Source of the DNA: Chara braunii
Taxonomy: Eukaryota; Streptophyta; Charophyceae; Charales; Characeae
Length of the DNA: 21,387 nt
Direction of reading: 5' to 3'
Assembly (NCBI GenBank): GCA_003427395.1
Contig: BFEA01000022.1
Coordinates: 2,600,968-2,622,354 of the forward strand
Positions within the stretch are counted from its first letter, which is position 1. The number at the start of each line of letters is the position of its first letter. Of the stretch, positions 8,705 to 18,307 are shown one piece after another. A program made the translations under genes and the position numbers. The notes beneath the pieces are model-generated. The model was not told where the DNA came from and did not search any database. It saw only the letters and a program-made list of their open reading frames with translations.

Positions 8705-9403
8705 TTCTGGCCGGGCGGAGGGTCCGTCCTCTTTTTCGGTGTGCAAGTTTGGCGGCACACTGGTGGAGCGCTGGCTGGAGCAGCGCTGCTGGGGAGGAAG
8801 GAGAAGGACACGAGGGAGGAAGGAGGAAGAAGGAAGGGGGAGGAGCGCCAGGGGTACTTACCTAGCTATGGTGGCAGCCATCTTCATCACCTTGGTGGGC
8901 GCTGCAGCAGGGAGTCCCCAGCTGGGGAGAGCTACACCAAGAAGCTTCGGGGCAGGGCCAGGCATGGCGGCCTGAGCTAGAGCAGCCATAGCTGCTTTGG
9001 GTTGTCCTTTGGGCATCTGGGCAAGGTCTAGTAGTCCGCCATAGCCTCGGCCTCTGAGACTGAAGAGTGGGGAGGCGGCCATGGCTATGGTGGACCTCAA
9101 GTGATACCTGCAGTAGAAGAGGGACTCGGACATTGATTCTGGATCAGTCATTCAACATTGTATTATTATTTTTTGTATGAATAAGAGAAGGGGGAGATAA
9201 GGAGGAGGAGATTGTTGGGCGAAGAAGAAGAGTCTTGTCATTGTCTTTGCTGGTGTGCATCTTTTTCTTCTTTCTTCTTACTTATTCTTCTTCTTCTTCT
9301 AATCCTCTCTCTCTCCTCTCGAGTTCATTCATTTCTTTTTGCAATTGGATGGCATTGTACTTTCCGGTGGATGTGTATCTCGAAATTGGCCAGGGTCATA
9401 ACA

Positions 9404-9566
9404 CTACTCTCTATCTACGTGAATGAAAGTATGATTGTGAAAGCTATTACTTTTGACTACTTTCATTTCAGGTAATGATCTGAAAAGGTTAAATTAACAA
9501 GTGTGTATGAGAAATTCAGATTATTCGAGTGAATTCAAACAGGATGAAAATGTGACCTTATTTGTT
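9404..9566. other. Flank between element A and the hairpin array
   Basis: No gene is visible. AATGAAAGTA (9422-9431) and TACTTTCATT (9458-9467) form a perfect 10-bp inverted repeat with a 26-base spacer. The first five bases, CTACT, are the candidate target duplication of element A. Confidence 0.5.
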
Positions 9567-11225
9567 GTTGTGTTGCGGAGGCTGGGGGAACACATAAGTT
9601 GCGGGTTGTTCGGTCCCACACACCTATTGCTTGTTTTAGGTGGAGCTAGGCTACTCATAAGTTGAGTAGCCTGGTTCTACGCTATATGCCATTGTTTAGG
9701 CTGACTAGTCACACCATAAGTTGGTGTGGTCTAGTTATATGTCTCTCGTCGTCTGTTCAGGCAAAGGCTAGACCCCTCATAAGTTGAGGTGGTTTAACTT
9801 TTTGTATATGTCGAATGTTTAGGCTGGCCAGCCTCACCATAAGTTAATGCGGCCCGATCATACGCCTTATGTCAATTGTTTAGGCAGAAACTGATCACAC
9901 CATAAGTTGGTGTGGCTCAGTCCTATGCCTTACGTTTACTTGTTTTATCGGCTTGGACGCCATGAGTTGGTGAGACCAAGTCATAAGCCGCAAACATAAA
10001 TGGAACCAGAGTATACAATCCGATATAAGTATATATTAAGTATATCATTAGCAGGCTAGGCGCCATAAGTTGGGAGATCTAGCCATATAAGCCGGTCGCA
10101 AACAAAGCAGAAAAGGGAAATAAGATTCATAGTACAAAATTGAGAAGTAACTTTGGCCAGACTGACTCATCCATAAGTTGGGTAGTTGGGTAGTTGGTCA
10201 CATGCCCCTAATAACACAAAGGGCAGAGAGATAATATAAAACTTGGCTATTTTTCTTTCTAAACATAGGCTGATGTTTGGATGGGGATCCTCATAAGTTT
10301 AGGTGACCTGACCACTCGTCTGAAGACAGAAATAATTGTGATCTTACTTATTGAATGTAGTTGTGTTGCGGAGGTTGGGCGAACGCATAAGTTGCGGGAT
10401 GTTCGGTCACACGTACATGTTGCTTGTTTAGGTGGAGCTAGACTACTCATAAGTTGAGTAGCCTAGTTCTACGCTATATGTCATTGTTTGGGCTGGCTAG
10501 CCACACCATAAGTTGGTGTGTTCTAGTTATATGCCTCTCGTCGTTTGTTTAGGCAGAGGTTGGACCCCTAATAAGTTGAGTTGGCTCAGTTAATTGTGTA
10601 TGCCGAATGTTTAGGCTGACCAGACTCACCATAAGTTGGTGCGGCCTTGTCATACGCCTTATGTCATACGCCTTCTGTCAATTGTTTAGGCGGAGGCTAA
10701 TCACACCATAAGTTGGTGTGGTAAGTTCTATGCCTTATGTTTATTCGTTGAAAATGATTGTATTGCGAAAACTGGGCGAACGCATAAGTTGCGGGTTGTT
10801 CAGCCATTCGCGCATGTGATTTTGTCTAGGCTGGGCTAGACTACTCATAAGTTGAGTGGTCTGGTTCTACGCTATATGTCACTACTGGGGTGACGAGGCA
10901 CATCATAAGTTGGTGCGTTCTAGTCATATGCCTTTTGTCGTTGTTTAGGCAAAGGTTGGCCCCTCATGATTTGAGGAGGTTCAATTTTTTTGTGTACGCC
11001 AAACGTTCAGGCTGACTAGCCTCAACAAAAGTTGGTGCGGCCCGGTCATACGCCTTATGTCGATCGTCTAGGCAGAAAATGGTCACACCATAAGTTGGTG
11101 CGGCTTAGTCCTATGCCTTACGTTTATTTGTGCTACCGGACTAAGGCACCATAAGTTGGTGTGGCCAAGTCATATAAACTGGCAGGTCAGTCACATCCAT
11201 AAGTTGGGTTGGCTGATCCTATGTC
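9567..11225. repeat. Tandem array of about 24 hairpin units with conserved CATAAGTTG centre
   Basis: The motif CATAAGTTG or a close variant recurs with its A at 9594, 9657, 9716, 9779, 9839, 9902, 9962, 10065, 10172, 10292, 10387, 10449, 10508, 10571, 10631, 10708, 10784, 10847, 10905, 10966, 11027, 11090, 11151 and 11199. Spacing is mostly 58-63 bp. In most units the motif is the loop of an inverted repeat whose arms differ between unit types: AGGCTACTCA/TGAGTAGCCT, CACACCA/TGGTGTG, CCTCA/TGAGG, CACCA/TGGTG. Many have an outer AGGC...GCCT or CTAG...CTAG pairing. Units 1-6, 11-16 and 17-22 carry the same six types in the same order, so the array has higher-order copies starting near 9567, 10363 and 10752. 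There is no coding frame through it. I do not recognise the family. Confidence 0.9.
9648..9672. other. Best hairpin unit of the array (type 2)
   Basis: AGGCTACTCA (9648-9657), loop TAAGT, TGAGTAGCCT (9663-9672) is a perfect 10-bp stem. The same unit type in the third copy is AGACTACTCA/TGAGTGGTCT (10838-10862), where a G:C pair has become A:T on both arms and a T:A pair has become T.G. The second copy (10440-10464) has only the left-arm change, leaving one A.C mismatch. Confidence 0.85.
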
Positions 11226-12640
11226 TTATGTAAGGAAGGGTAAAAAAGATTAACGAGGGATTTTGAACGAACTATGTGATCTGGGAAGGAACCTGAGGGT
11301 TGGCGAAAGATGTTGTTGCGCTCACCTGTGTATGTTCTTAAGGTTTATCTCTGGGGTATTCTTTTTGATAGCTTAGTTGCTTTAGATGCTCGTTCAGTGT
11401 TGGAGCTATAGGTAGGTGAGATGGATGATGGGAGGGAAACTTGGGATATGATAGGACTGACCTTGGTGGAAGTTAGGACTAGTGATAGCTCACGATACCA
11501 TCTTCAAAGGGGGATCGTGTAAACTATCTTCAGTTCTAACTATCAAGTGAAGTATAGTTGTACTTTGTCTTTGCATTTTCAGCTTTGTATAAATCTTGGC
11601 AGTCTCCTTTTCCTACGGGTAGCGCTGCGGAAATTTTTATAAATCTGATAGAGTTAGTCATTTTTTGACACCTGAAAATTATGAAAAGGCACTTTTCCTA
11701 CAGCAAGCGCTGCTGAAATTTTGTAAAATTTGAGGAGTTGAATTATTTTATGCTAAGAAGAATATGGCAAACTACCCTAACGAAGGGAGATGCTGCCAAG
11801 ATTTTCAATAATATCTGAAACTCATTGGAAGAAAGTAAGGGAGAAGTTAGTAGAGGAGTTAGGCTACGGCATAGAGCATGTCCTCCATCTGTCTTAAACG
11901 TAGTATTGGTCCGCTTTGGCCTGAATTGTGATGCAGGTCTACGAATTCGATTGAAGGCTTGATTCGTTCGGCCTGACCCTACGAAGGATCACGTTTTTGT
12001 TATCTTTTGATAACAGGTCGGTTTACGACACAACTTCCCTGCTTCTGCATCTCAACCTAAGGCCTTGGCTCTTGTGGGTTTTTATGTTTCTTGGGGTTCT
12101 CACCGAGATTTCTTTTTGAGTGGCATTTCTAAAGACCGAGTACCTTTATTTGAGGGATGGTGGAAATTGGTTGGGGCTTGCATGCATAAGGCAAGGTGTG
12201 AGTCGCAGAAAGCAGTAAAGTTGACTCCCTTAGTATGTGTGATGTTGTTGTTTGAACTCTGTGCGATTGCAGGTATACTTATAAAATCTTTGAATTGAGC
12301 TTAGTGATAGTCTGAGTATTGTGTGAATGCGGATGGATAAGCCACACAATTGTTGTGAGAGTGATCGTCGGATACCACACAAACTTCTGCTTGACTGTTT
12401 GGACTACCCTTGCTTAGCATAACTATAATGGTTGAAGGGAACCCTGCAGTGGTTGTGAGAAGTGATAGTCTCGTATTTAATAACCCTTCATATACGTATA
12501 TGCATACATTCTCCTTTACATATACATATACATACAATATTCGTACGGTCTGCTGTGACCGCGTGCGAGAGTTAAACATACCACGTCTAGAGAGACAAGG
12601 GAGATCCCTTTTTACCTCTTACTTTTTAGAATTATTATGG
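11226..12640. other. Low-coding DNA with scattered inverted repeats
   Basis: No convincing gene is present. A 77-codon frame at 12065-12298 has no recognisable motif and is probably chance, although an AG acceptor-like site (12015) and a CAG|GTATAC donor-like site (about 12272) bracket it. Inverted repeats include TGTTATC/GATAACA around a TTTT loop (11998-12015) and AACTAT-CTTCA with TGAAG-T-ATAGTT (11522-11559). The stretch 12490-12545 is an impure CATATA/ATAC microsatellite. Confidence 0.5.
11606..11740. repeat. Imperfect direct repeat, 86-bp spacing
   Basis: CTTTTCCTAC...AGCGCTGC.GAAATTTT occurs at about 11606-11655 and again at 11692-11740. Both copies hold the palindromic core AGCGCT followed by an AT-rich tail. 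Confidence 0.6.
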
Positions 12641-12739
12641 TTGGACGGTATAGTCTGTGGCAGCCATCAAAGTCAAACCGCTTGATTTATCTCCAGGCCC
12701 TGGATGATGGAGCTTGCTTCCTAGGCCACGAGAGTTGAC

Positions 12740-13150
12740 TTCCACTACAGGCAGAAGCCTGTGTACCACCCACTCTCCGCAGGGTGCAGAAGAGGGTGTG
12801 GTGAACAACCGCCACCTAGTGTCGAGAGATTAACCCCTCAAGGCGCGTGTCAGCCGATACTTGAATGTCGAAACGTGACCCCTGAGACTATCGAGGGTCG
12901 CGTGATTACGAGTACTACACAGTACTCCATCGTTGCAACTGCGTGCGTATGCTTGCATTGCTAGTCGATTTGTGAGAGCCCTAGCGCTCACACGGTCTTA
13001 TGACGAGTCTCCCCCGCGACGCCCAACCGATTGTCGTGTTAAAAGGTTATGGGTTGGATACTGAAGGGACTAGGAGGGTCCCTCTGCGGGGCCGATACGC
13101 TCGACATCGGTCAGGCACATGATGTGGTAGGCCCTAGTGAGGACACTAGC
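12740..13150. other. Hairpin-dense GC-rich block, possible structured RNA
   Basis: Short perfect stems follow one another: ACAGGC/GCCTGT loop AGAA (12747-12762), ACGTGACCC/GGGTCGCGT (12873-12903, one G.T), GAGTACT/AGTACTC loop ACAC (12910-12927), TGTGAG/CTCACA (12971-12992), CCGAT/ATCGG (13092-13110) and CTAGTG/CACTAG loop AGGA (13134-13149). At 13012-13091 three six-pair stems nest as a three-way junction: CCCCGC/GCGGGG closes CCAACC/GGTTGG and AGGGAC/GTCCCT. No known RNA family is recognised. It could also be the leader of a lost retroelement, since a gag-like ORF follows. Confidence 0.4.
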
Positions 13151-13188
13151 CCAGACAATGAACTGCCTATCTAATGAGGGGGGCATAG

Positions 13189-13496
13189 AGCGAGGATGGA
13201 GCAGCTGACGATAGGAGACAAACATGGTGGGATGCTCATAGATGTCCGGTAGTGTTTCAGGTTATGTTACCTGGCGAAGAAAGACGGTTCAGGGCCAAAG
13301 CAAGGGCCCGACATATCCAAACCCCTGGGGAGGCAGCAGCAGCTGCAGATTGTGCTTTAGCGGAGGCTGCAGCAAATGTTGAAGCTATGGCTGCTCCAGC
13401 AGCGACCTCCCAAAGTCAGCAAACGTCAGGAACCTTCGCCATGTCCTTTGTCTCAGCTAGTGGGACAACGGCAGGACCCTCCACAAGTCAGATGGT
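13189..13496 (+). pseudogene. Ala-rich ORF truncated by element B
   Basis: An open frame runs from 13189, with first ATG at 13264 (MLPGEERRFRAKARARH), through an Ala-rich stretch (EAAAAADCALAEAAANVEAM) and a Ser/Thr/Gln-rich part. It is cut by the LTR at 13497 and then closes within the LTR at 13524. The basic start followed by Ala/Gln-rich low complexity resembles gag N-termini of plant retroelements, but no domain supports that. It may equally be a chance frame in GC-rich DNA. It does show that element B inserted into pre-existing sequence here. Confidence 0.3.
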
Positions 13497-14537
13497 TGTA
13501 ATGACCCGCCATAACACAGATTGAGAACACTGCTGATTTATGAGTTCTGCCGATGGAATGGATGCCTTGCTGAGATTCCCGCATTCTGCTGAGTTTTCTA
13601 AGTCTGTGTATGTGTGTGCTTGTTGACCTGCGTGCCTGTCTGAGTGCTTGTTGACATGAGTGTATGTGTGACCCGTAAGGGTACTTGGTTGCTTGGGAGG
13701 CCGAGCGGCCTGGAAGTCATCGCCTAGGAGACAAGTACGCCGCTATATCCGGAGGCTGAGCAAAGAGCCCGACCTCATTCTTCAGCGTGCAAGTCTGGCG
13801 ACACACTGTTGGAGCACTGGCTGGAGGAGCGCTGGCTACTACAACGTTGCTGGGAGGAAGAAGCCCGGGAACTTCCACCTTGGCTATGGTGCAGCTCAAC
13901 CGGTAGGAGGAGGAGGGAGAACAGGACCAAGGAGGAGAGTGGCAAGGTACCTACTTGGCTATGGTGGACACCATCTTCATCACCTTGATAGGCGCTGCAT
14001 CTGGAAGGCCCCAATTGGGGTAGTGCCGCACCAAGGAAGCTCGGGGCAGAGTCAGGCATGGTGGCCTAATGAGCAGCGGCATAGCTGCTTTGCGTTGTCC
14101 TTTGCACAGGAAGGAAGCAACATAGCTGCTTTGGGTTGTCCTTTGGACAGGAGGGTGGAGCCCTCAGTAGTTCGCCATAGCCTCGGCCTACAATGAAGAG
14201 GAAGGAGAAGGGTGGCCATGGCTATGGTGGACCTCATGTTGTGCCTGCAATAGAAGAGGGATTCAGACATTGATTCTGGTTCAACCATTCAACATTATTA
14301 TTGTTAGTTTTTGTTTGAATAAGTGGGGAGGAGATAAGGAGGAGGAAAGTGGTTGGCGAAGAAGAAGAGCATTGTCATTGGTCTATGCTGGAGTACATCA
14401 TCTTCTTCTTTCTTTCTTCTTCTTCTTCTTCTTCACTTTTCTCTCTCTCCTCTCAAATTCATTCATTTCTTTTTGCAATTGGACGACATTGTACTTTCTG
14501 ATGATTGTGTACTTCGAAATTGGCCAGGATCGTAACA
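13497..14537 (+). repeat. 5' LTR of element B (1041 bp)
   Basis: It starts TGTAATG and ends CGTAACA immediately before the PBS. It is homologous to 8089-9403 along its length, including the GCTATATC site and the TTC-rich tract near 14400-14435. The five bases before it are ATGGT, the candidate target duplication. The partner LTR is not in the window, so age cannot be estimated from LTR divergence. Confidence 0.85.
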
Positions 14538-14538
14538 T

Positions 14539-14550
14539 CAGTATCAGAGC
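14539..14550 (+). other. Degenerate primer-binding site of element B
   Basis: CAGTATCAGAGC lies one base after the LTR end. It matches the initiator-Met PBS except for the first two bases, which would weaken pairing with the tRNA 3' end. Confidence 0.75.
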
Positions 14551-14587
14551 GGATTCTACTTGTTGGCGAGAGTTGACTTTGCCGCCA

Positions 14588-14632
14588 TAACCCTAACCTA
14601 ACCACTTGGGTTAGGGCAGGAAGTTAGGGTTA
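14588..14632 (+). other. Leader hairpin of element B
   Basis: TAACCCTAAC (14588-14597) pairs exactly with GTTAGGGTTA (14623-14632). This is the counterpart of the 583-628 hairpin in element A, with a slightly different register of the TTAGGG-like sequence. Confidence 0.55.
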
Positions 14633-15065
14633 AGTGAGGCAGCGTGGTGCAAGGGAAGTTGCTCCCACCTGGCAGGGTTGTGTAGGGTCGACAATAGACC
14701 CGACCAGGTTGCTAGAGTGCATGTTTGTGGTGGCGAGACACAAGGTGAAACTTTGCGACGCAATTGGAGAAAGGCGACAGTGAAGGGCACCTACAACTGG
14801 AATCAGGACTTCAGGGAAGGCAAGGACCGACTTTAGGGTTCCCCTCAAATTAGGCGAGCTTGAGGGTGGCAGCCATATCTGCACCTACGGACTGCAAGTT
14901 ACTACTTTGATCTTCAACATCGACAGGAGATCCGATGTTGTACTTCAGGGTAGATGTTGACCCTCCTAGATGATAGGACACTAGTGTAGAGGATGCTAAT
15001 TGGGTCAGGACGACTATGTGAGAGGGAGGTGAGCTTCATTTCATCGCAAGAGCCCGACCACTCAG

Positions 15066-15814
15066 GTAAGTGTCGTGCCGCAAGGGTGCCCATGTGCGTG
15101 TGCATGGAATTGACTGCCTGTTAGGGTGTTCTGGGTTCTTCTTCCATCCTCCATAGTCTTGATCTTGTGTGAAGTGTGTGAACTACCTACTCACCTGACG
15201 AGTGCATGGATGGAGTATCTTGTGTGCCATGCCATATCTTTCTACAGTGATTTGTTTATTTCATTCTGAACTGCTGTAGTCTGTAGGTTCTTTATGGAGC
15301 TAAAATTCATTTTTCAATACGGTAGGGGCAGAGAGTAGGTATTTGGGGAACTCTTGTTGGTTGGGACCGGGTTCTGACTCCACTGGGACCATTTGGGACT
15401 AAGTGGGACCCGGCCCAAACAAGAAGGGCCCCTCGGGCCCAAATCTGTTGACATCAGTTACATTGCTCTATCTGATTGGGACTCGGAGTTCATGCTTTCG
15501 GACCAGGACACTCGCTGTTGAGGGGATCTCAGCGGACTTTACCGCACGATCCGCCGCTTGACCCGCACCTTGGACATCACTCAATTCTCTCTTGCATTGT
15601 GTAGTACACTTTGAATTTGATTTGCTGTGTCTTTACGGAGCTGAGTCCGACTAAGCTTGAGAGGACCTCATACGTGGTCAGACCAAACTGTGTTGTGGAA
15701 TCAGATCTATCTTATCATTTTATTTTATTTTGATTGTTTTGACTGCTCTCCAGTCCAAATGAATTGCCGCTCCGACTAGGAATTCTACCTTCTCTTCTAA
15801 TTGCGTTTATGCAG
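15066..15814 (+). other. Probable 5'-UTR intron of element B
   Basis: Donor CTCAG|GTAAGTG begins the intron at 15066. A pyrimidine-rich run and TTTATGCAG end it at 15814. Both sites align with those of element A although the surrounding leader has drifted. Confidence 0.5.
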
Positions 15815-15835
15815 TTTCTTTCATTGGGTTCGTTA

Positions 15836-16516
15836 AACCACCAGTAATTGGCCCAACTATCAAGTCTGAGCCTCCAGCAACAGGTATGTCGAGCCTGCCA
15901 AGCCTGGCAGTACCAGTAGCTGGACGGGCCAAGGCTGGGGGGACCCATTGGAGAAAAGAAAACAGCAAAAAAAACAAACAAACAACAACGCTGTGGATGT
16001 GAATGCAGTTGGATGCATTCTTTTGAGTGCTAATGTGAGCACGTCGCAGTTTGGGTGTATCAGCCCCGTGGTGTTTCTGTCAGAATCCAGAAGTAAAATA
16101 AGGAAAAAAAACACACAAAGAAATGAATCTCAAAGAAGAAAAAGAAAACGAAACATGAATTTGGCCCTGAAACTAGTTAGATACATTTGTCTGTGTGCAA
16201 GTGTGAGTAGATCACGGGCTATGCCCTGCCTCGCCGGCAGGGGAATAAAAAAAAAATGAAAAAAACAACAAAAGCAGAAAAAATAGACATCCAAAATCTA
16301 CTTGAAATACTAGTTTGAAGCATTCCACCAAGAACAAATTTGACCACGACCCCCTCCCGACTTAGAAAGTTCATAGTTGTTTTTTTTTCTTTTGGTTCTT
16401 TCTTTTCTATGTCGCAATTCTCAACGACCGGTTGTTCATGTGAACGACCCCCCTCAAATGCGGCGCGTTAACGGGACATGGTCGCCGGCCCATAGCTGGG
16501 CCAAGAACTGGTGGTT
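15836..16516. mobile_element. Non-autonomous TIR DNA transposon (MITE-like, 681 bp) with TA duplication
   Basis: The left end (15836-15860) reads AACCACCAGT, two bases, TTGGCCCA, one base, CTAT. The right end (16492-16516), reverse-complemented, reads the same with only those three positions changed, so the TIRs are 25 bp with 22 matches. A TA dinucleotide flanks both sides (15834-15835 and 16517-16518). Element A lacks this segment at the same place, which fixes the insertion. It has no transposase gene. A TA duplication suggests the Tc1/mariner group, but the TIR start is not one I recognise, so the superfamily is unsure. Confidence 0.85.
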
Positions 16517-16542
16517 TACATGCCTGCATCTACGCGATCGCA

Positions 16543-16545
<3 letters not shown>

Positions 16546-16597
<52 letters not shown>
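16546..16597 (+). repeat. (GA)26 microsatellite inside gag
   Basis: 26 uninterrupted GA repeats code for alternating Arg-Glu near the Gag N-terminus. Element A has an interrupted purine-rich run at the same place, so this is an expansion of an existing charged segment. Confidence 0.95.
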
Positions 16598-16601
<4 letters not shown>

Positions 16602-17155
16602 ATAAGTTTTTGAGTGTTGCTCTTGAGGGGGTGAGGAGAGTGAAGAGGAGTGTTCGTCCCAAAACTGTGAGAAAGTACGGACAACTCTTGAGAGACTTGT
16701 TGACACCCTCATCCTCCATCATGACGTCTGCAGCGGAATGGAAGCCGCAAATGGACATTGCCCCTAAGGCAGAAAAAGTGCAGTATCAGTTCTTTTATGA
16801 AAAAGCCTTGAAGAGGGAAGAGGAAGAGAAGGAGACGGAGAACGAAAACAAAGTAAAGGCTCATGAAGCCGTCTTCAGTACTCTGCCCTTCTTAACTGAT
16901 GCTAAGATGGAAGAGAAGACCCTCCCACTACTCAGGGCCTTGGTAGAAGTCTGGGCTGTTGAAGACCATACTGGCCAACTCGCAAAGGTGTTTGATGAAC
17001 TCAAGAAGTTGCGTGAGGATATGGCCTTGATGGCGCAGCAGCACCGAGATCAGCTGCAACAGTTTGCTAACATGCAGTCAGCCCAAAGTGTCCTTCCGTT
17101 TTCTTACCCTACTTCTAATGTTGCGTGTCAGTCCGTTCTTGCCCCTCTAACTGTG

Positions 17156-17226
17156 TTTTTTTTTTCTTCTTCTTCCTCTTCTTCTTTTTCTTCTTCTTCT
17201 TCTTCTTCTTCTTCTTCTTCTTCTTC
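17156..17226 (+). repeat. (TTC)n microsatellite inside gag
   Basis: A T run followed by TTC/TCT triplets codes for three Phe and about 22 Ser. The aligned part of element A (TVFSSSNVL) has three Ser. Confidence 0.93.
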
Positions 17227-18307
17227 AAGTGTGGTCAACAACCTATCCGGAACTGCAGCAGGTCCAGACCCCGTTGTCGTTGTTGCTGCTGCTGCAGTGG
17301 CAAGTGGCAATGCAGGGCATTCTGGAACTGTTGCAGCCCCGATTTCGGACCCAGCAATCGCTGGTCCTAGTTGCAGTTTTCCCTACGTGGACAAGAAGGA
17401 GGCACAAATTTTGTCTAAATATGACGAAAAGAACGGCGTTCGATCTTGGATCAACTCTATGTGATCCTACTTTGATGTGCTGGGGCACCCCTGGTTACTC
17501 AATCGTCGGTCCGAGGGACCAATTTGGAACCATCGTAAGAGGCTTCTTAGAAGTCTAAGCTGTACAATCGAGTTATAAAAGAATAGACCTAAACAAATGG
17601 CTGAAGGCTACGCCTGTAGCCACACTCGAAGAGCTCTTGATCAAGCAATATGTTGATCCGCATGTTGCACCCAAAGCTAGACTCAAGCTTGACAAGCTCA
17701 AGCACAGCAGCTGGACAGGCACCATGCTTAGTCTGCAACAGTACGTTAATAAACTCTTTGCTACTCCTGATTTGGAGATGACTGCGCAATCTTGCTTGGA
17801 TGTAATTAAAGGCATGGTTCCCTCTACTGTAACACATCGCCTGGGGCTTGGACTCATGACATATATAGATTGGCTTTCCCTCATGCGGGATTTAATCAAG
17901 TTGGAGGCACAAGACCTCCCAGGTGGATCGGGTGGCAAAAAGACCACCAGCCGCAGACGGTTTCTGGGCAGCAACCGTTTTGTAACGCACGATCTACTTG
18001 AGGTTGACGAGGAGACCTTCGCAGAGGACCCTTCTCTTGGTGACGATCAACAGCAAGACTGCAAGGCATCTTGCTCCTCGTTAGCCCATGAGTCTGATTA
18101 TGTGGATGATGAAGAATCAATGAATTCCTTTAAGAAGACTCCCTTCAAAAGTAAGGGACCGAAGAACACCATGAAGAACAGTAGTAATACCATTCTCCTT
18201 CCCAAGGGAGCGAAGATTCCACCCAAACTGGTGGATCTTGGCACAAAACCATGGGTAGATCTTTGGATTAGTGGAAGTGAGTGGAAACATAGGGTGAAGA
18301 AAGGGGT

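Larger units (their letters stand above)
1..9403 (+). mobile_element. Element A: Ty3/gypsy LTR retrotransposon, chimeric and defective
   Basis: The segment 1-535 reappears at 8863-9403 with about a dozen substitutions and a small indel in a TTC tract, so these are the two LTRs, and the window opens inside the 5' one. Between them, in order, lie a PBS, a long leader, gag with a CCHC knuckle, protease, RT with YLDD, the start of RNase H, an antisense foreign segment, the integrase C-terminal end and a polypurine tract. RT before integrase is the Ty3/gypsy order. In-frame stops, one frameshift and loss of the integrase core make it non-autonomous. The 3' LTR is followed by CTACT (9404-9408), which would be the target duplication, but the left flank lies outside the window so this cannot be tested. 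Confidence 0.93.
8089..9403 (+). repeat. 3' LTR of element A (complete, 1315 bp)
   Basis: It begins TGTGATG after the polypurine tract and ends CATAACA, so the ends form a short imperfect inverted repeat (6 of 7) with the canonical TG...CA. The last 541 bases match window positions 1-535. It is homologous to element B's LTR but about 270 bp longer, partly because of a GT-rich tandem repeat. Confidence 0.92.
14551..15835 (+). other. Untranslated leader of element B, no gene
   Basis: This is homologous to the leader of element A, with no coding frame. It holds the leader hairpin and the probable intron. It ends at the TA where the TIR transposon inserted. Confidence 0.75.

Noticed and set aside
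9212-9475. ORF with a hydrophobic Leu/Ser-rich stretch resembling a membrane segment
   Set aside because: It reads the pyrimidine tract of the 3' LTR, and the same artefact occurs in the 5' LTR and in element B.
9567-11225. CRISPR-like or integron attC-like array
   Set aside because: The context is eukaryotic. Repeats are not identical with unique spacers, and the attC core motifs are absent.
12065-12298. 77-codon ORF with splice-like flanks
   Set aside because: No motif, unremarkable composition, and splice-like dinucleotides this close are common by chance.
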